This document shows positions 1 to 8,095 of a DNA stretch of 64,000 nt, in pieces; the first letter of the stretch is position 1, and each line of letters opens with the position of its first letter. The DNA is from Aliiroseovarius halocynthiae (GTDB lineage Bacteria > Pseudomonadota > Alphaproteobacteria > Rhodobacterales > Rhodobacteraceae). The position numbers and the translations under genes were made by a program. The notes under the pieces were generated by a model. That model worked only from the letters and a program-made list of their open reading frames with translations. It ran no database searches and was not told where the DNA came from. Location of the stretch: contig NZ_ML660019.1 in the NCBI RefSeq assembly GCF_007004645.1, positions 1,322,437 to 1,386,436 on the forward strand, written 5' to 3'.

Positions 1-326
1 TTCAGGTGTTCCACAATTGGCCAATTGGATTGGATCGTCACAACCCAATCGCCGTTCAGGTCAGGAAAGTAGCGATTTGCTAGCCATGGACCCGCCAAAG
101 GCAGCTTCCAAAGTAGGCGCCAGCCAGGCGCGACGATGAATAGCGCAATACTTCCCCAGATAACACCTGCGACGAATCTAGAAGTCAGAAGGTTGGCAAC
201 TGGCGATCCCAGAACAGGCACGTTGGCAGCAAGCCATGTCTCAATCCAGCCCACGGCAAGCGGTGAAGCCAAAGCCAAATAGACCGTCAAGGTGATCCAG
301 AACGAAAGGGAAACAAACTTTGCCAT
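1..326 (-). CDS. cap15: Cap15-like CBASS membrane effector (partial, runs off left edge)
   Basis: The minus strand reads open from an ATG at 326 to the window edge, giving 108 residues with no stop. Two hydrophobic segments (about residues 5-27 and 50-68) are followed by a tryptophan-rich start of a soluble domain with the motif PDLNGDW at 88-94. Two N-terminal membrane helices followed by a small beta-barrel that opens with a Pro-Asp-Leu-Asn-Gly-x-Trp motif is the layout of the Cap15 family, which disrupts the inner membrane when its barrel binds a cyclic dinucleotide. It is divergent from the CD-NTase, and the shared 327-426 region must hold both promoters. The C-terminal barrel is not visible, so ligand residues cannot be checked. 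It could also be another two-helix CBASS effector. Confidence 0.72.
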   Translation of the reverse strand, partial: MAKFVSLSFWITLTVYLALASPLAVGWIETWLAANVPVLGSPVANLLTSRFVAGVIWGSIALFIVAPGWRLLWKLPLAGPWLANRYFPDLNGDWVVTIQSNWPIVEHL

Positions 327-426
327 GCAGCTCAACCTTTGGTATTGAAGACTCGACACGATGCCCCCAAGTATATGGGTAATCAGCGTCATAACCACAA
401 GATACGACCTCAGAAGGGACAGTTTA

Positions 427-1671
427 ATGCCAGTTAACGCACATAAAGCCTTCGTGTCCCGGCCCTCGGGTTACAAGTTCGCATTGAACCTTTCAGAGGA
501 GCAGGAACAGACACTGCGAAACGCGCGGGATGACATTCGCAGCGAAATCTCCTCTCAGTTTGGGTCATTTGCTAAGGCTCTGGGTGATCAGGCTCTCTTC
601 GAAGATCAAGCGCCAGTAATTGTGCGGAGCTACCAGACACCGAAGTTCAAGATGCAGGGCAGCTTCTCATACCACACGTGCAACCAACCTGCGCATGTGC
701 CGCCTCAGGAGATTGACTTGGACGATGGGCTATTCATGCCCGTTTCCTATTTTCAAAAGGGCGGAGACAGATCCCCTGTGATCCAAAGTGCAGCCTACTT
801 TTCCATTATCGAACGCATCCTAGCGCCACTTTGCGACAAGAAGGGTTGGCAACTCGTAACGGACAAGCCTTCGTGCATCCGAGTCAAGATTGACAACACC
901 ATGCACACTGACCTCGCGCTTTACTCGGTGCCTGATACGGATTTTCAGCGCATCGTGAAAGATGCCCAAAGTCGTGGTGTAGACTTCACAGCCGAACTGA
1001 TGATGGAAGATACCGCGTATCGAATGTTGTCTCACGACGAGATGATGCTCGCGCACCGCAACGATGGGTGGATGAAATCTGACCCGCGAAAACTCGAAGA
1101 CTGGTTTGTCGAAGCCGTGAAACAATACGGCGAACAGGTTCGAACCGTCAGCCGCTATCTTAAGGGCTGGAAAGACTTCCAATGGCCCGAAGGAAGGTTG
1201 GCATCGATTGCACTCATGGCCGCAGTCGTGTCGGTCTTTGAGAAGGCGTCAGCAGAAATTGCTAGCGACAGGGACGATCTGGCGTTGTTGCGCGTCGCGG
1301 AAGACTTGCCCGACTTTCTCGCCAATGACATTCCAAACCCTGTCGTAGAAGGCGCGCGCTTGGATCAGGGTTGGTCACCTGAGGAACGCAGCGATTTCGT
1401 TGCGAAGGCCAGAGTACTTGCTGAGCGTCTGAAAAACGCGCTGACACAGACGTCAGACCGCGTGGCAGCTTTCGAAGCCCTACAAAACCAATTTGGCGGG
1501 CGTATCCCAGACGATCTTACCCTCTATGTGCCCGACGCTGGCCTTGAGACAAAGGCAAGCGAGTTGGCTGCGCCCGCTGCCCTTACTTTGGGGATGGTGG
1601 ACAAGGTCGAGGCAGAACAAAGCAATGACCTCGCCGCAGTGAACAAGCAGGGCGGAGGCCGATACGGGTAA
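427..1671 (+). CDS. DncV-like CD-NTase (CBASS cyclic oligonucleotide synthase)
   Basis: This is a cGAS/DncV-like nucleotidyltransferase of 414 residues that should make a cyclic di- or trinucleotide alarm signal on phage infection. The catalytic signature is visible: Gly-Ser at 78-79, the acidic pair Asp97 and Asp99 in IDLDDG, and a third acid at Asp162. The region around residues 215-275 (SDPRKLEDWF, then a Trp-rich helix and ASIALMAA) resembles Vibrio cholerae DncV, which makes 3',3'-cGAMP; the product here is inferred only. I start it at 427, where GAAGGGA lies 7 bases upstream, rather than at the in-frame ATG at 361, which adds 22 residues and has no such site. The chain ends in glycine (GGGRYG), which suits C-terminal conjugation by Cap2. 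Confidence 0.92.
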   Translation: MPVNAHKAFVSRPSGYKFALNLSEEQEQTLRNARDDIRSEISSQFGSFAKALGDQALFEDQAPVIVRSYQTPKFKMQGSFSYHTCNQPAHVPPQEIDLDDGLFMPVSYFQKGGDRSPVIQSAAYFSIIERILAPLCDKKGWQLVTDKPSCIRVKIDNTMHTDLALYSVPDTDFQRIVKDAQSRGVDFTAELMMEDTAYRMLSHDEMMLAHRNDGWMKSDPRKLEDWFVEAVKQYGEQVRTVSRYLKGWKDFQWPEGRLASIALMAAVVSVFEKASAEIASDRDDLALLRVAEDLPDFLANDIPNPVVEGARLDQGWSPEERSDFVAKARVLAERLKNALTQTSDRVAAFEALQNQFGGRIPDDLTLYVPDAGLETKASELAAPAALTLGMVDKVEAEQSNDLAAVNKQGGGRYG

Positions 1672-1677
1672 TCGGCG

Positions 1678-3471
1678 TTGACTGGGTCGTCTGAAACTAC
1701 CGACCTCATGATAGCTGAGTTATCCCGCTGGGTGCTCGCTCAATGTCCGAATGCGCGAGACCTTACGCGGGATGAATTGTCTCGATACCAGGCCAAGCAC
1801 CCAATCCACGGATGGGTTGTTCCTTTTGAGTACCAAGCTGACCGCTTTGATCTGCAAGTGGTGCTCTTGCAGGATTTCCCGTGGGAAAAGCCGCGCGTAT
1901 ACTGCACTGAAAAGTTTCAATTCATGCAGTTTCCGCACGTCGAAAAAGATGGTGCATTTTGCCTTTACCCACCGGGGACAGAGCACAATCCTTTGAACCC
2001 CAAAGGGTTAATTTGGGACGCTATCAAAGAGGCTACTCGATTGATCGTCGCTTCATACGACGACGCGTTCATCAGTGATTTCGCGGACGAGTTCGATTCT
2101 TATTGGAGCAAAACAGAGGGGGGCAGAAACATTGTCAGCCTGCTGTCGCCCGGCGGTAACTCTCGTAGAGTATCCTTGTGGCGCAGCATAGCGGACTACC
2201 ATCTAGCGGATGACGACGCAGCTTTGGAGAATTGGCTTCGCAACCGATTTCCGGGGAACAAGAAGAACTACAGCTTCACTACCGCAGTGCACATCGTCCT
2301 TAAAAGGCCTATTCTGCCTTCGGAATACCCGAAGTCGGGTGCGGAGATTCTACGCTTTTTGCAGGAGCTGGCACCAGAATCCATAAAGCTGCTGGAAGAC
2401 GCTGCTGTAACCGTTGATGACAAGGTCACCGTTTCTTTCGAGGGGCGCACGGATGATGGGCCGGTTTTTTTCGCCGTCGAAGTTATGCCTCCCGTCAAAC
2501 AGGGTATGAAAACCGGGCGACGCCCAGACATGGTGCAGAAGGGCTTTCGGCCTGGAAAAGTACCGATCCATATCCGAATGAAGCGGCTGTTCGGGGGGAA
2601 CAAGGTTGAGCGCCACGAGACTATGCGCGCGGACCCATCGTGGATACATGGGCGTGACACCCCTGCAGTCGCCCCTTTGTTTAACAAGCGTGTTCTGATG
2701 ATCGGCGCAGGGTCATTGGGAAGCGAGGTTGCTCTGCTTCTTGCCAAGACGGGTGTTGGCTCGATCACATTGGTCGACCCGGAACTTCTGGACTACCCCA
2801 ATGTTGGGCGTCATATGCTCGGGGTCACGCAAGTCAGGAGATTTAAAGCCAAGTCACTGGCAGAAAAACTGGCTGGTGACTTCCCGCATATGCGCTCGAT
2901 CAAGTATTTTGCCGAGGACTGGCAATCGCTCTACGGCAAACGTCCTGAGGTTTTCCATAACACCGATTTGATAGTGTCCACGGTTGGCAGTTGGGTGGCT
3001 GAAGGCATGCTCAACCAAGTGGCTAGGAACGAAGCGGATTTCCCCCCTGCGATCTATGGGTGGGCAGAACCTTTTTCTGTGGCGGGACACGCCGTATTGA
3101 TCGGCTCCAATGGCCCATGTCTTGCCTGCGGAATGGACAAGCTCGGGACAGCACTACAAACAGTTTGTGAGTGGGACACCGAAACGACGCGCAAACAGCC
3201 CCATTGTGGGGCCAGTTTTCAACCATATGGTCCCGTATCGCTGTCGGGTGTGGCGGCCTTGGTGGCGAAGGCCACAACGGAAGCGCTTCTTGGTGAGGTG
3301 CAGCCCGGCACTGAGGCGGTTTACTGGGCTTCGAAAGAAGAAATCGCCGGGCAAGGTGGGTGCTTCACCTTGGACTTCTTGAATTGCTTTTCCGACGTTC
3401 CTGAATTCGGCGGAAGGAGGAAATTTCAGTGGAGGCAAAAGGGAGATTGTGTTTTTTGCGGAGAGGCATGA
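1678..3471 (+). CDS. cap2: Cap2: E2-E1 fusion, ubiquitin-like transferase of CBASS
   Basis: This fusion conjugates the CD-NTase C-terminus to a target and so primes the synthase. An N-terminal E2-like domain (about 1-150) has its likely catalytic cysteine at Cys95 in GAFCLY. A linker leads to an E1/ThiF adenylation domain (about 335-570) with the nucleotide loop GAGSLG at 343-348, Asp368 in LVDPE, and a probable transfer cysteine at Cys510 in PHCGAS. Paired CxxC motifs at 481-484 and 591-594 probably bind zinc. It follows the CD-NTase by 6 bases and overlaps cap3 by ATGA. The start is uncertain: the open frame begins at a TTG (1678) and the first ATG is at 1708, and neither has a clear ribosome site. 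Confidence 0.92.
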   Translation: MTGSSETTDLMIAELSRWVLAQCPNARDLTRDELSRYQAKHPIHGWVVPFEYQADRFDLQVVLLQDFPWEKPRVYCTEKFQFMQFPHVEKDGAFCLYPPGTEHNPLNPKGLIWDAIKEATRLIVASYDDAFISDFADEFDSYWSKTEGGRNIVSLLSPGGNSRRVSLWRSIADYHLADDDAALENWLRNRFPGNKKNYSFTTAVHIVLKRPILPSEYPKSGAEILRFLQELAPESIKLLEDAAVTVDDKVTVSFEGRTDDGPVFFAVEVMPPVKQGMKTGRRPDMVQKGFRPGKVPIHIRMKRLFGGNKVERHETMRADPSWIHGRDTPAVAPLFNKRVLMIGAGSLGSEVALLLAKTGVGSITLVDPELLDYPNVGRHMLGVTQVRRFKAKSLAEKLAGDFPHMRSIKYFAEDWQSLYGKRPEVFHNTDLIVSTVGSWVAEGMLNQVARNEADFPPAIYGWAEPFSVAGHAVLIGSNGPCLACGMDKLGTALQTVCEWDTETTRKQPHCGASFQPYGPVSLSGVAALVAKATTEALLGEVQPGTEAVYWASKEEIAGQGGCFTLDFLNCFSDVPEFGGRRKFQWRQKGDCVFCGEA

Positions 3472-3947
3472 GTGTTCGCTACCCCATTGGAGAAAGTGGG
3501 CAATTTCTGATTCTAGAACAGAATGTTCTCGATCACTTTGTTAAATGGCGACAGTTAGACCCGAAAATGCCTGAAGCTGGTGGGCAGCTATTTGGTGCGG
3601 TCGAAGGTCAATGCATCCAAGTCAAGCTGGCAACCGGTCCGAGGCGTTCCGACCGACGAGGACGCTTCATTTTTATCGCGGACCGTCTTGCAGAACGTCG
3701 GGAGATCAGCACGTTACACAAATCTGGACTGCACTACTTCGGAGATTGGCACACTCACCCGCAATCCATTCCCACACCCTCTGGAACTGACACTTCATCA
3801 ATGGCTGACCTGTTCGCTCGCTCAAAGCATGATTTGAACGCATTTGCGATGGTGATCGTCGGAACAGCCGGGCCTCCAACGGGTTTGCATGTTTCACTTC
3901 ACAGTGCCAGCGCATGGTCGAGACTTGAGGCTGATGTTGTAGTCTAA
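3468..3947 (+). CDS. cap3: Cap3: JAMM/MPN isopeptidase of CBASS
   Basis: The 159-residue protein is a JAB/MPN metalloprotease that in type II CBASS cleaves the CD-NTase conjugate made by Cap2. The zinc motif is complete: His95-x-His97, ten residues, then Asp108 (GDWHTHPQS to GTD), with the upstream glutamate Glu37. I start it at 3468, where the ATG overlaps the cap2 stop as ATGA behind GGAGAG; the longer frame from 3429 would run inside cap2. With the two genes before it and the divergent Cap15-like gene, the module is type II. No further CBASS gene follows. Confidence 0.92.
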   Translation: MSVRYPIGESGQFLILEQNVLDHFVKWRQLDPKMPEAGGQLFGAVEGQCIQVKLATGPRRSDRRGRFIFIADRLAERREISTLHKSGLHYFGDWHTHPQSIPTPSGTDTSSMADLFARSKHDLNAFAMVIVGTAGPPTGLHVSLHSASAWSRLEADVVV

Positions 3948-4299
3948 CATCCAATGGTCGCAAACAAGAATGTCCGAAATGGGCCGTAAATGCATGGGGT
4001 AGGGTTGTCGATTATCTAGCAATCTCCAAAGGAACATCAGGTGCCAGCAACCAGGCAACGCGAAAGCCGTTTAGGCGCTCCTAATATTCATGACAGTTCC
4101 AATCCTGGGGGAGAACGCTGTACGGTGTGTTGGTGCCAACTTGGAGTTTCTGGAGCCGTGAAAATCGCAGAAAGTTAGAAAATCTTATGCCTATGATTTC
4201 CTGAGAAGACGAATCTCATTAATTCGGTCTCATTAATTACGTACTCCGACAGGGGTAAGGTTGTATCCTGAAGAGTCGTATAATCCATATTATGTAAAG
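3948..4299. other. Intergenic, no gene seen; short direct repeat
   Basis: No convincing coding sequence was found here. An 11-base direct repeat, TCTCATTAATT, occurs at 4214-4224 and 4228-4238. The stretch separates the CBASS module from decayed genes and may contain the module's right boundary, but no integrase, tRNA or clear attachment site is visible. Confidence 0.5.
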
Positions 4300-5000
4300 A
4301 GACGAGCTAGGCTCGGACGTATGTCGGATCAGACTGGCGAGGTCCCGGCCGATGGCGTCGCGCAAAATTTCGCTGGCTCCGCCCCAAATGGACTGGGGGT
4401 TGCGCTGTCCAGCATGTCCTGTGTTGTGGTTGCACCTGAGGGGCCGGTGATGACGGCAGCACCGTGATACTGTACGCCAGCGGCGGCAGCTTTGCGCAGG
4501 ATTTCGGTGGTGCGAAGTTTGGCGATACAGGACGCTTTGGGATCTGGTTTTCCGGCATCTGCATCCTGGATACAGCCGTCGACAAAGGCCCGATTGACAG
4601 CACTTTCACTGTAAAGATCAGACAGTGTAAAGCGCGTATTCTGAAACGAGATTACCGAGCCGTCCGGCGTTTACCGCTCGCCGAAATCGACAATCAGATC
4701 CAGTAGAATGCGTTCGTAAAATGCCTGAGCATAGATCGCCAGCGCCAGCCGTTCGATACCCAGAAATGTCATCAGATAGGTAAAGCCTGTCCCCTTGGAC
4801 CCAGCAGATTGCCGGGCGGAACCTTGCAATTGTCAAATGTGATTTTACCGGTATTCAGCCCCCCGATTTTCGCCAGGATTTCCGTTGGATGCCGGGGGTG
4901 TTCGCATCAACTAACACCAGACTGATCGCAGGTGACGCAGACTGGCCCTGATCGCCCTGGCGCGCTGCAATGATGAAAAAGTCGGCCACCGCGCAACCGG
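4300..5000 (-). pseudogene. Acyl-CoA dehydrogenase remnant, frameshifted and 5'-truncated
   Basis: Reading the minus strand in shifting frames gives consecutive pieces of the middle and C-terminal half of an acyl-CoA dehydrogenase. In order they are: FFIIAARQGDQG near 4965, ITFDNCKVPPGNLLG near 4840, ERLALAIYAQAFYERILL near 4745, FQNTRFTLSDL near 4640, AKLRTTEILRKAA then VQYHGA near 4500, and SIWGGASEILRDAIGRDL near 4380. These match the family's order of FAD-binding, helical and C-terminal glycine-rich segments. Several frameshifts and stops break the frame and the N-terminal third is missing, so no enzyme is made. It lies next to a P450 remnant on the same strand. Confidence 0.8.
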
Positions 5001-5034
5001 TCAATAAGCGAATTAAATGCGTGACAAAACATGG

Positions 5035-5345
5035 TCAGGACTCGCGGGTTTGTAATCTGTGCGCAGCGCTAAATTTGACTATTTCGCACGGTTCCAACAC
5101 AATTCTAAACATCTGTTTCAGATCACCGGATCGCGTGTCCGGGTCTTTGGTCAGCGCCAGGCTCTGGCAAATGGTGGATAGGGCAAAGGTCAGTTGTTGG
5201 TTCACCACAATTGATCCCGGGCATATGCGCCCGCCCGCGCCAAAGGGCAAATACGCATCACGCCCTGCCCCCTGCCAGTTCAAAAAGCGGATCGGATTAT
5301 CCCAATGCGCTGGGTTCAGATGCACCAGAAGTAGCTTAACCGTAC
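5035..5345 (-). pseudogene. Cytochrome P450 C-terminal remnant
   Basis: About 90 residues on the minus strand carry the heme-binding loop of a cytochrome P450, FGAGGRICPG, preceded by NPAHWDNPIRF (the usual region before the heme loop) and followed by the long L-helix. The upstream oxygen-binding and ExxR segments are absent, so this is only the C-terminal fifth of a normal 400-residue enzyme. It sits directly upstream of the acyl-CoA dehydrogenase remnant on the same strand, suggesting both belonged to one lost catabolic cluster. Confidence 0.8.
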
Positions 5346-5509
5346 AACAAATCAGAAGCAGATCAGAAACAATCGTTTTTATTGGTTTTGTGGCCTTGGG
5401 AGGTGACAAGTCCAAAATGATTGCACTGTTTCATAAGTTATTCAATTCTCTCGACATCATCCACAATAATGTCGATAACACGACAAGGTGTCCGTATAAG
5501 GAATAGACT

Positions 5510-5950
5510 ATGAGCTCTTTGTTGATCTTGAATGGCCCTAATTTGAATATGCTCGGCGTCCGGCAGCCCGAGATCTACGGCGCAACCCGTTTACAAGACA
5601 TCAAGACCTTATGCATCGCCCGTGCAAAGGAGCTGGGAATTAGTTGTGCGTTTGAGCAGACAAATATTGAAGGCGAACTGGTCACAATGATCCAGGATGC
5701 ACGTGGCGTTCATGACGCCATCATCCTTAATGCAGGCGCTTACACACACACCTCAATTGCACTTATGGACGCAATTCTCGCGTCTGAAGTTCCTACAATT
5801 GAACTGCATTTATCGAACATTCACGCGCGGGAAAGCTTTCGCCAAACTTCCTATGTCGCGACTGCGGCAATTGGGCAAATCTGCGGCTTTGGTGCAAAGG
5901 GCTATTTACTCGCTATCGATGCAGCTGCTGGATTATCCGAGATTCCCTGA
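5510..5950 (+). CDS. aroQ: Type II 3-dehydroquinate dehydratase
   Basis: It dehydrates 3-dehydroquinate to 3-dehydroshikimate in the shikimate pathway, and can also act in quinate catabolism. The 146-residue length is normal for the dodecameric type II enzyme. Family motifs are intact: NGPNLNMLG at 8-16, the catalytic tyrosine Tyr23 in PEIYG, NAGAYTHTS at 75-83, His100 in ELHLSN and HARESFR at 105-111. The stop codon overlaps the start of the following LuxR-type regulator (TGATG), so the two are probably translated together. That pairing is unusual for a plain housekeeping aroQ. Confidence 0.95.
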   Translation: MSSLLILNGPNLNMLGVRQPEIYGATRLQDIKTLCIARAKELGISCAFEQTNIEGELVTMIQDARGVHDAIILNAGAYTHTSIALMDAILASEVPTIELHLSNIHARESFRQTSYVATAAIGQICGFGAKGYLLAIDAAAGLSEIP

Positions 5951-6696
5951 TGCTTCAATATATTACAAGCATTTGTCGAAGTGAAAGCATGGACGATATC
6001 TGGGACGTCCATTGCGAGAAGATGGAGAGTTTCGGTTTCGATCGCCTGATCTATGGCTTCACGCATTTCATGACATCGAACTCTATCGGACCGCGTGAAG
6101 ATGTAATGACACTGTCGTCCCATGATCCAGAATATATGGAACACTACTATGGTCTTGAGCTTTACCGCTCGAGCCCAATGTTGTTGTGGGCTGCCGAAAA
6201 TACCGGCGCGTGCAGCTGGTCGTGGATTCGTGACAACCTAGGTATGATGAACGAGAGTAATCGAAAGGTGATGGAGCTTAACCGCAAGATGGAGGTCACA
6301 GCCGGTTACACCCTTTCCTTTCAGGAAACTTCGCGTCGGTCCAAAGGCGTAATCGCGCTCACGGCGAAACGCGGTCTCAGCCAAGACGATGTTGACGCCA
6401 TTTGGCAAGAGCATGGCAATGAGATTGAGGCGATGAACAATGTCACACACCTGAAAATTATCTCACTTCCGCTAAGCACCGAACGTGCACGACTGTCTAA
6501 GCGTCAACGCGAGGTACTTGAATGGGTTGGTGATGGCAAAACCAATCAGGACATTGCCACCATTCTGGGTGTAACGCCGGCGACCGTAGAGAAGCACCTG
6601 AGAATCGCGCGGGACAAACTTGGGGTTGATACGTCCGCTCAAGCTGTCCTAAAAGTGTCATTTCTCAATCAGATATTCACACCTGACGATACATAA
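5950..6696 (+). CDS. LuxR-family regulator with autoinducer-binding-type domain (LuxR solo)
   Basis: The 248-residue protein has an N-terminal autoinducer-binding-type domain (about 15-165) and a C-terminal LuxR helix-turn-helix (about 180-240; LSKRQREVLEWVGDGKTNQ and TVEKHLR). No luxI synthase is present in the window. Ungapped comparison with TraR places Tyr62 at the Trp57 position and Ser75 at the Asp70 position; both normally contact the homoserine lactone ring, while Tyr66 and Pro76 are kept. The ligand may therefore not be a standard acyl-homoserine lactone. It overlaps aroQ by one base and is likely cotranscribed. Confidence 0.88.
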   Translation: MLQYITSICRSESMDDIWDVHCEKMESFGFDRLIYGFTHFMTSNSIGPREDVMTLSSHDPEYMEHYYGLELYRSSPMLLWAAENTGACSWSWIRDNLGMMNESNRKVMELNRKMEVTAGYTLSFQETSRRSKGVIALTAKRGLSQDDVDAIWQEHGNEIEAMNNVTHLKIISLPLSTERARLSKRQREVLEWVGDGKTNQDIATILGVTPATVEKHLRIARDKLGVDTSAQAVLKVSFLNQIFTPDDT

Positions 6697-6985
6697 CCAA
6701 AACGATACGATCAGAGATTTGGTGAGTGTTTAGAGCACAATAGCAGCGCATGTGCGATATTGTGGAAAACTTTGCCACAACAGTAGGGATTCCCGTACTT
6801 CCAAAACCCTGCCGAATCATGCATCCTTAATGTGTTCCGTGAGTGGTGGCTTTGGCCTTGGGACATTTTGGGGTGAACGGACTGCGATTTCAGAATACGT
6901 TTCATTCTTCCGGTAACACGGAGCTGGTGTCGATGGAATATTTGTCCCAAAGGCACCAGCGCACCGGTTCCAGAAGGCAGTTGAC
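6697..6985. other. Intergenic stretch with no supported gene
   Basis: No convincing protein-coding gene is seen on either strand. It ends in a strong plus-strand terminator at 6986-7011, about 290 bases past the luxR stop, so it is either a long 3' untranslated region of aroQ-luxR or holds a small RNA. Confidence 0.4.
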
Positions 6986-7011
6986 GCGCTGACATGAGTC
7001 AGCGCTTTTTT
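6986..7011 (+). terminator. Rho-independent terminator
   Basis: A perfect 8-bp stem, GCGCTGAC with GTCAGCGC, closes an ATGA tetraloop and is followed by six T residues. It faces rightward. Confidence 0.85.
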
Positions 7012-7047
7012 ATGCGCTGAGATCACATAGAACTTATATTTCGCCAT

Positions 7048-7074
7048 AAAAAAGGCCGATCATGACAATCGGCC
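7048..7074 (-). terminator. Terminator of the rpsB-tsf operon
   Basis: On the minus strand a 7-bp stem (GGCCGAT with ATCGGCC) is followed by six T residues. It lies 44 bases after the tsf stop. Confidence 0.88.
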
Positions 7075-7117
7075 TTTCGTATACGCGAAGGCGAGCACGC
7101 GCCCTACCCTATCAGAA

Positions 7118-7993
7118 TTAGCCCTTAACAGCAGCAGCAACTTCAGCTGCAAAATCGACTTCTTCTTTCTCGATACCGTCGCCAACTTCCATACGCACAT
7201 AGCCGACGATTTCGGCACCTGCTTCTTTGGCAGCAGCTTCAACGGTCAGATCGGGGTTGATGACGAAGTCTTGGCCCAGCAGAGTTACTTCTGCCAGGAA
7301 CTTCTTCATACGGCCCTTGATCATGTTCTCGATGATGTTTTCGGGCTTGCCGCTTTCACGTGCTTGATCGGTCAGAACCTGACGCTCTTTCTCGACAATG
7401 GCCGGATCCAGAGCTGCTTCGTTCAAAGCCTGCGGGTTAGCAGCAGCGATGTGCATAGCAACCTGACGGCCGAATGCTTCGTCGCCACCGTTCATGGCAA
7501 CCAAAACGCCGATCTTGCCCATGCCGTCTGTGACAGCGTTGTGCACATAGGTCACGACGTTTTCAGCTTCTACCGATGCCATGCGACGCAGCGACATGTT
7601 TTCACCGATGGTGGCGATCTTGTCCGTGATGGTTTCAGCAACCGATTTGCCGCCCATGTCAGCAGCGTTCAGCGCATCAACGTCAGCCGCGTTCAAAGCA
7701 GCGGATGCAATGCCCGAAACCATGTCTTGGAATTCAGCGTTCTTCGCAACAAAGTCAGTTTCCGAGTTCACCTCGACAGCGACGCCTTTGCCGCCAGCAA
7801 CGGCGACCGCAACCAGACCTTCAGCGGCTGTACGGCCAGCTTTCTTGGCAGCTTTCGCCAAGCCTTTGGTGCGCAGCCAGTCCTGAGCGGCTTCCATGTC
7901 GCCATCGTTCTCGACCAGGGCTTTTTTCGCGTCCATCATGCCAACGCCAGTGGATTCACGCAGTTCTTTTACGAGTGCAGCGGTGATTGCCAT
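7118..7993 (-). CDS. tsf: Elongation factor Ts
   Basis: EF-Ts is the guanine nucleotide exchange factor that recycles EF-Tu in translation. The 291-residue product opens with the N-terminal UBA-like domain ([19 protein letters not shown]) and carries the TDFVAKN motif near residue 80, which contacts EF-Tu. I start it at 7993, behind GGAG, instead of at the upstream ATG of the open frame. It lies 102 bases downstream of rpsB on the same strand, the usual bacterial pairing. Confidence 0.97.
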   Translation of the reverse strand: MAITAALVKELRESTGVGMMDAKKALVENDGDMEAAQDWLRTKGLAKAAKKAGRTAAEGLVAVAVAGGKGVAVEVNSETDFVAKNAEFQDMVSGIASAALNAADVDALNAADMGGKSVAETITDKIATIGENMSLRRMASVEAENVVTYVHNAVTDGMGKIGVLVAMNGGDEAFGRQVAMHIAAANPQALNEAALDPAIVEKERQVLTDQARESGKPENIIENMIKGRMKKFLAEVTLLGQDFVINPDLTVEAAAKEAGAEIVGYVRMEVGDGIEKEEVDFAAEVAAAVKG

Positions 7994-8095
7994 GTCTCTA
8001 CTCCTTGGGGTCTCCGGCCGGGTAATAAACCCGCCGGGTATCAATTCAGTGACAGTTGCGCGGGCCAGTCCCCTGCCCCGCGCACGCGGTCTGTC

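Noticed and set aside
361-426. Longer N-terminus for the CD-NTase starting at the ATG at 361
   Set aside because: There is no ribosome site, and it would extend into the divergent promoter region; the ATG at 427 has GAAGGGA at good spacing.
3985-4150. Possible minus-strand fragment reading NGFRVAWLLAP, similar to the end of formylglycine-generating-type domains
   Set aside because: The match is only a few residues long, next to stops and frame changes, too weak to call.
4970-5506. 178-residue plus-strand open frame before aroQ
   Set aside because: It covers the P450 remnant on the opposite strand, whose heme motif is recognisable; the plus-strand product is not.
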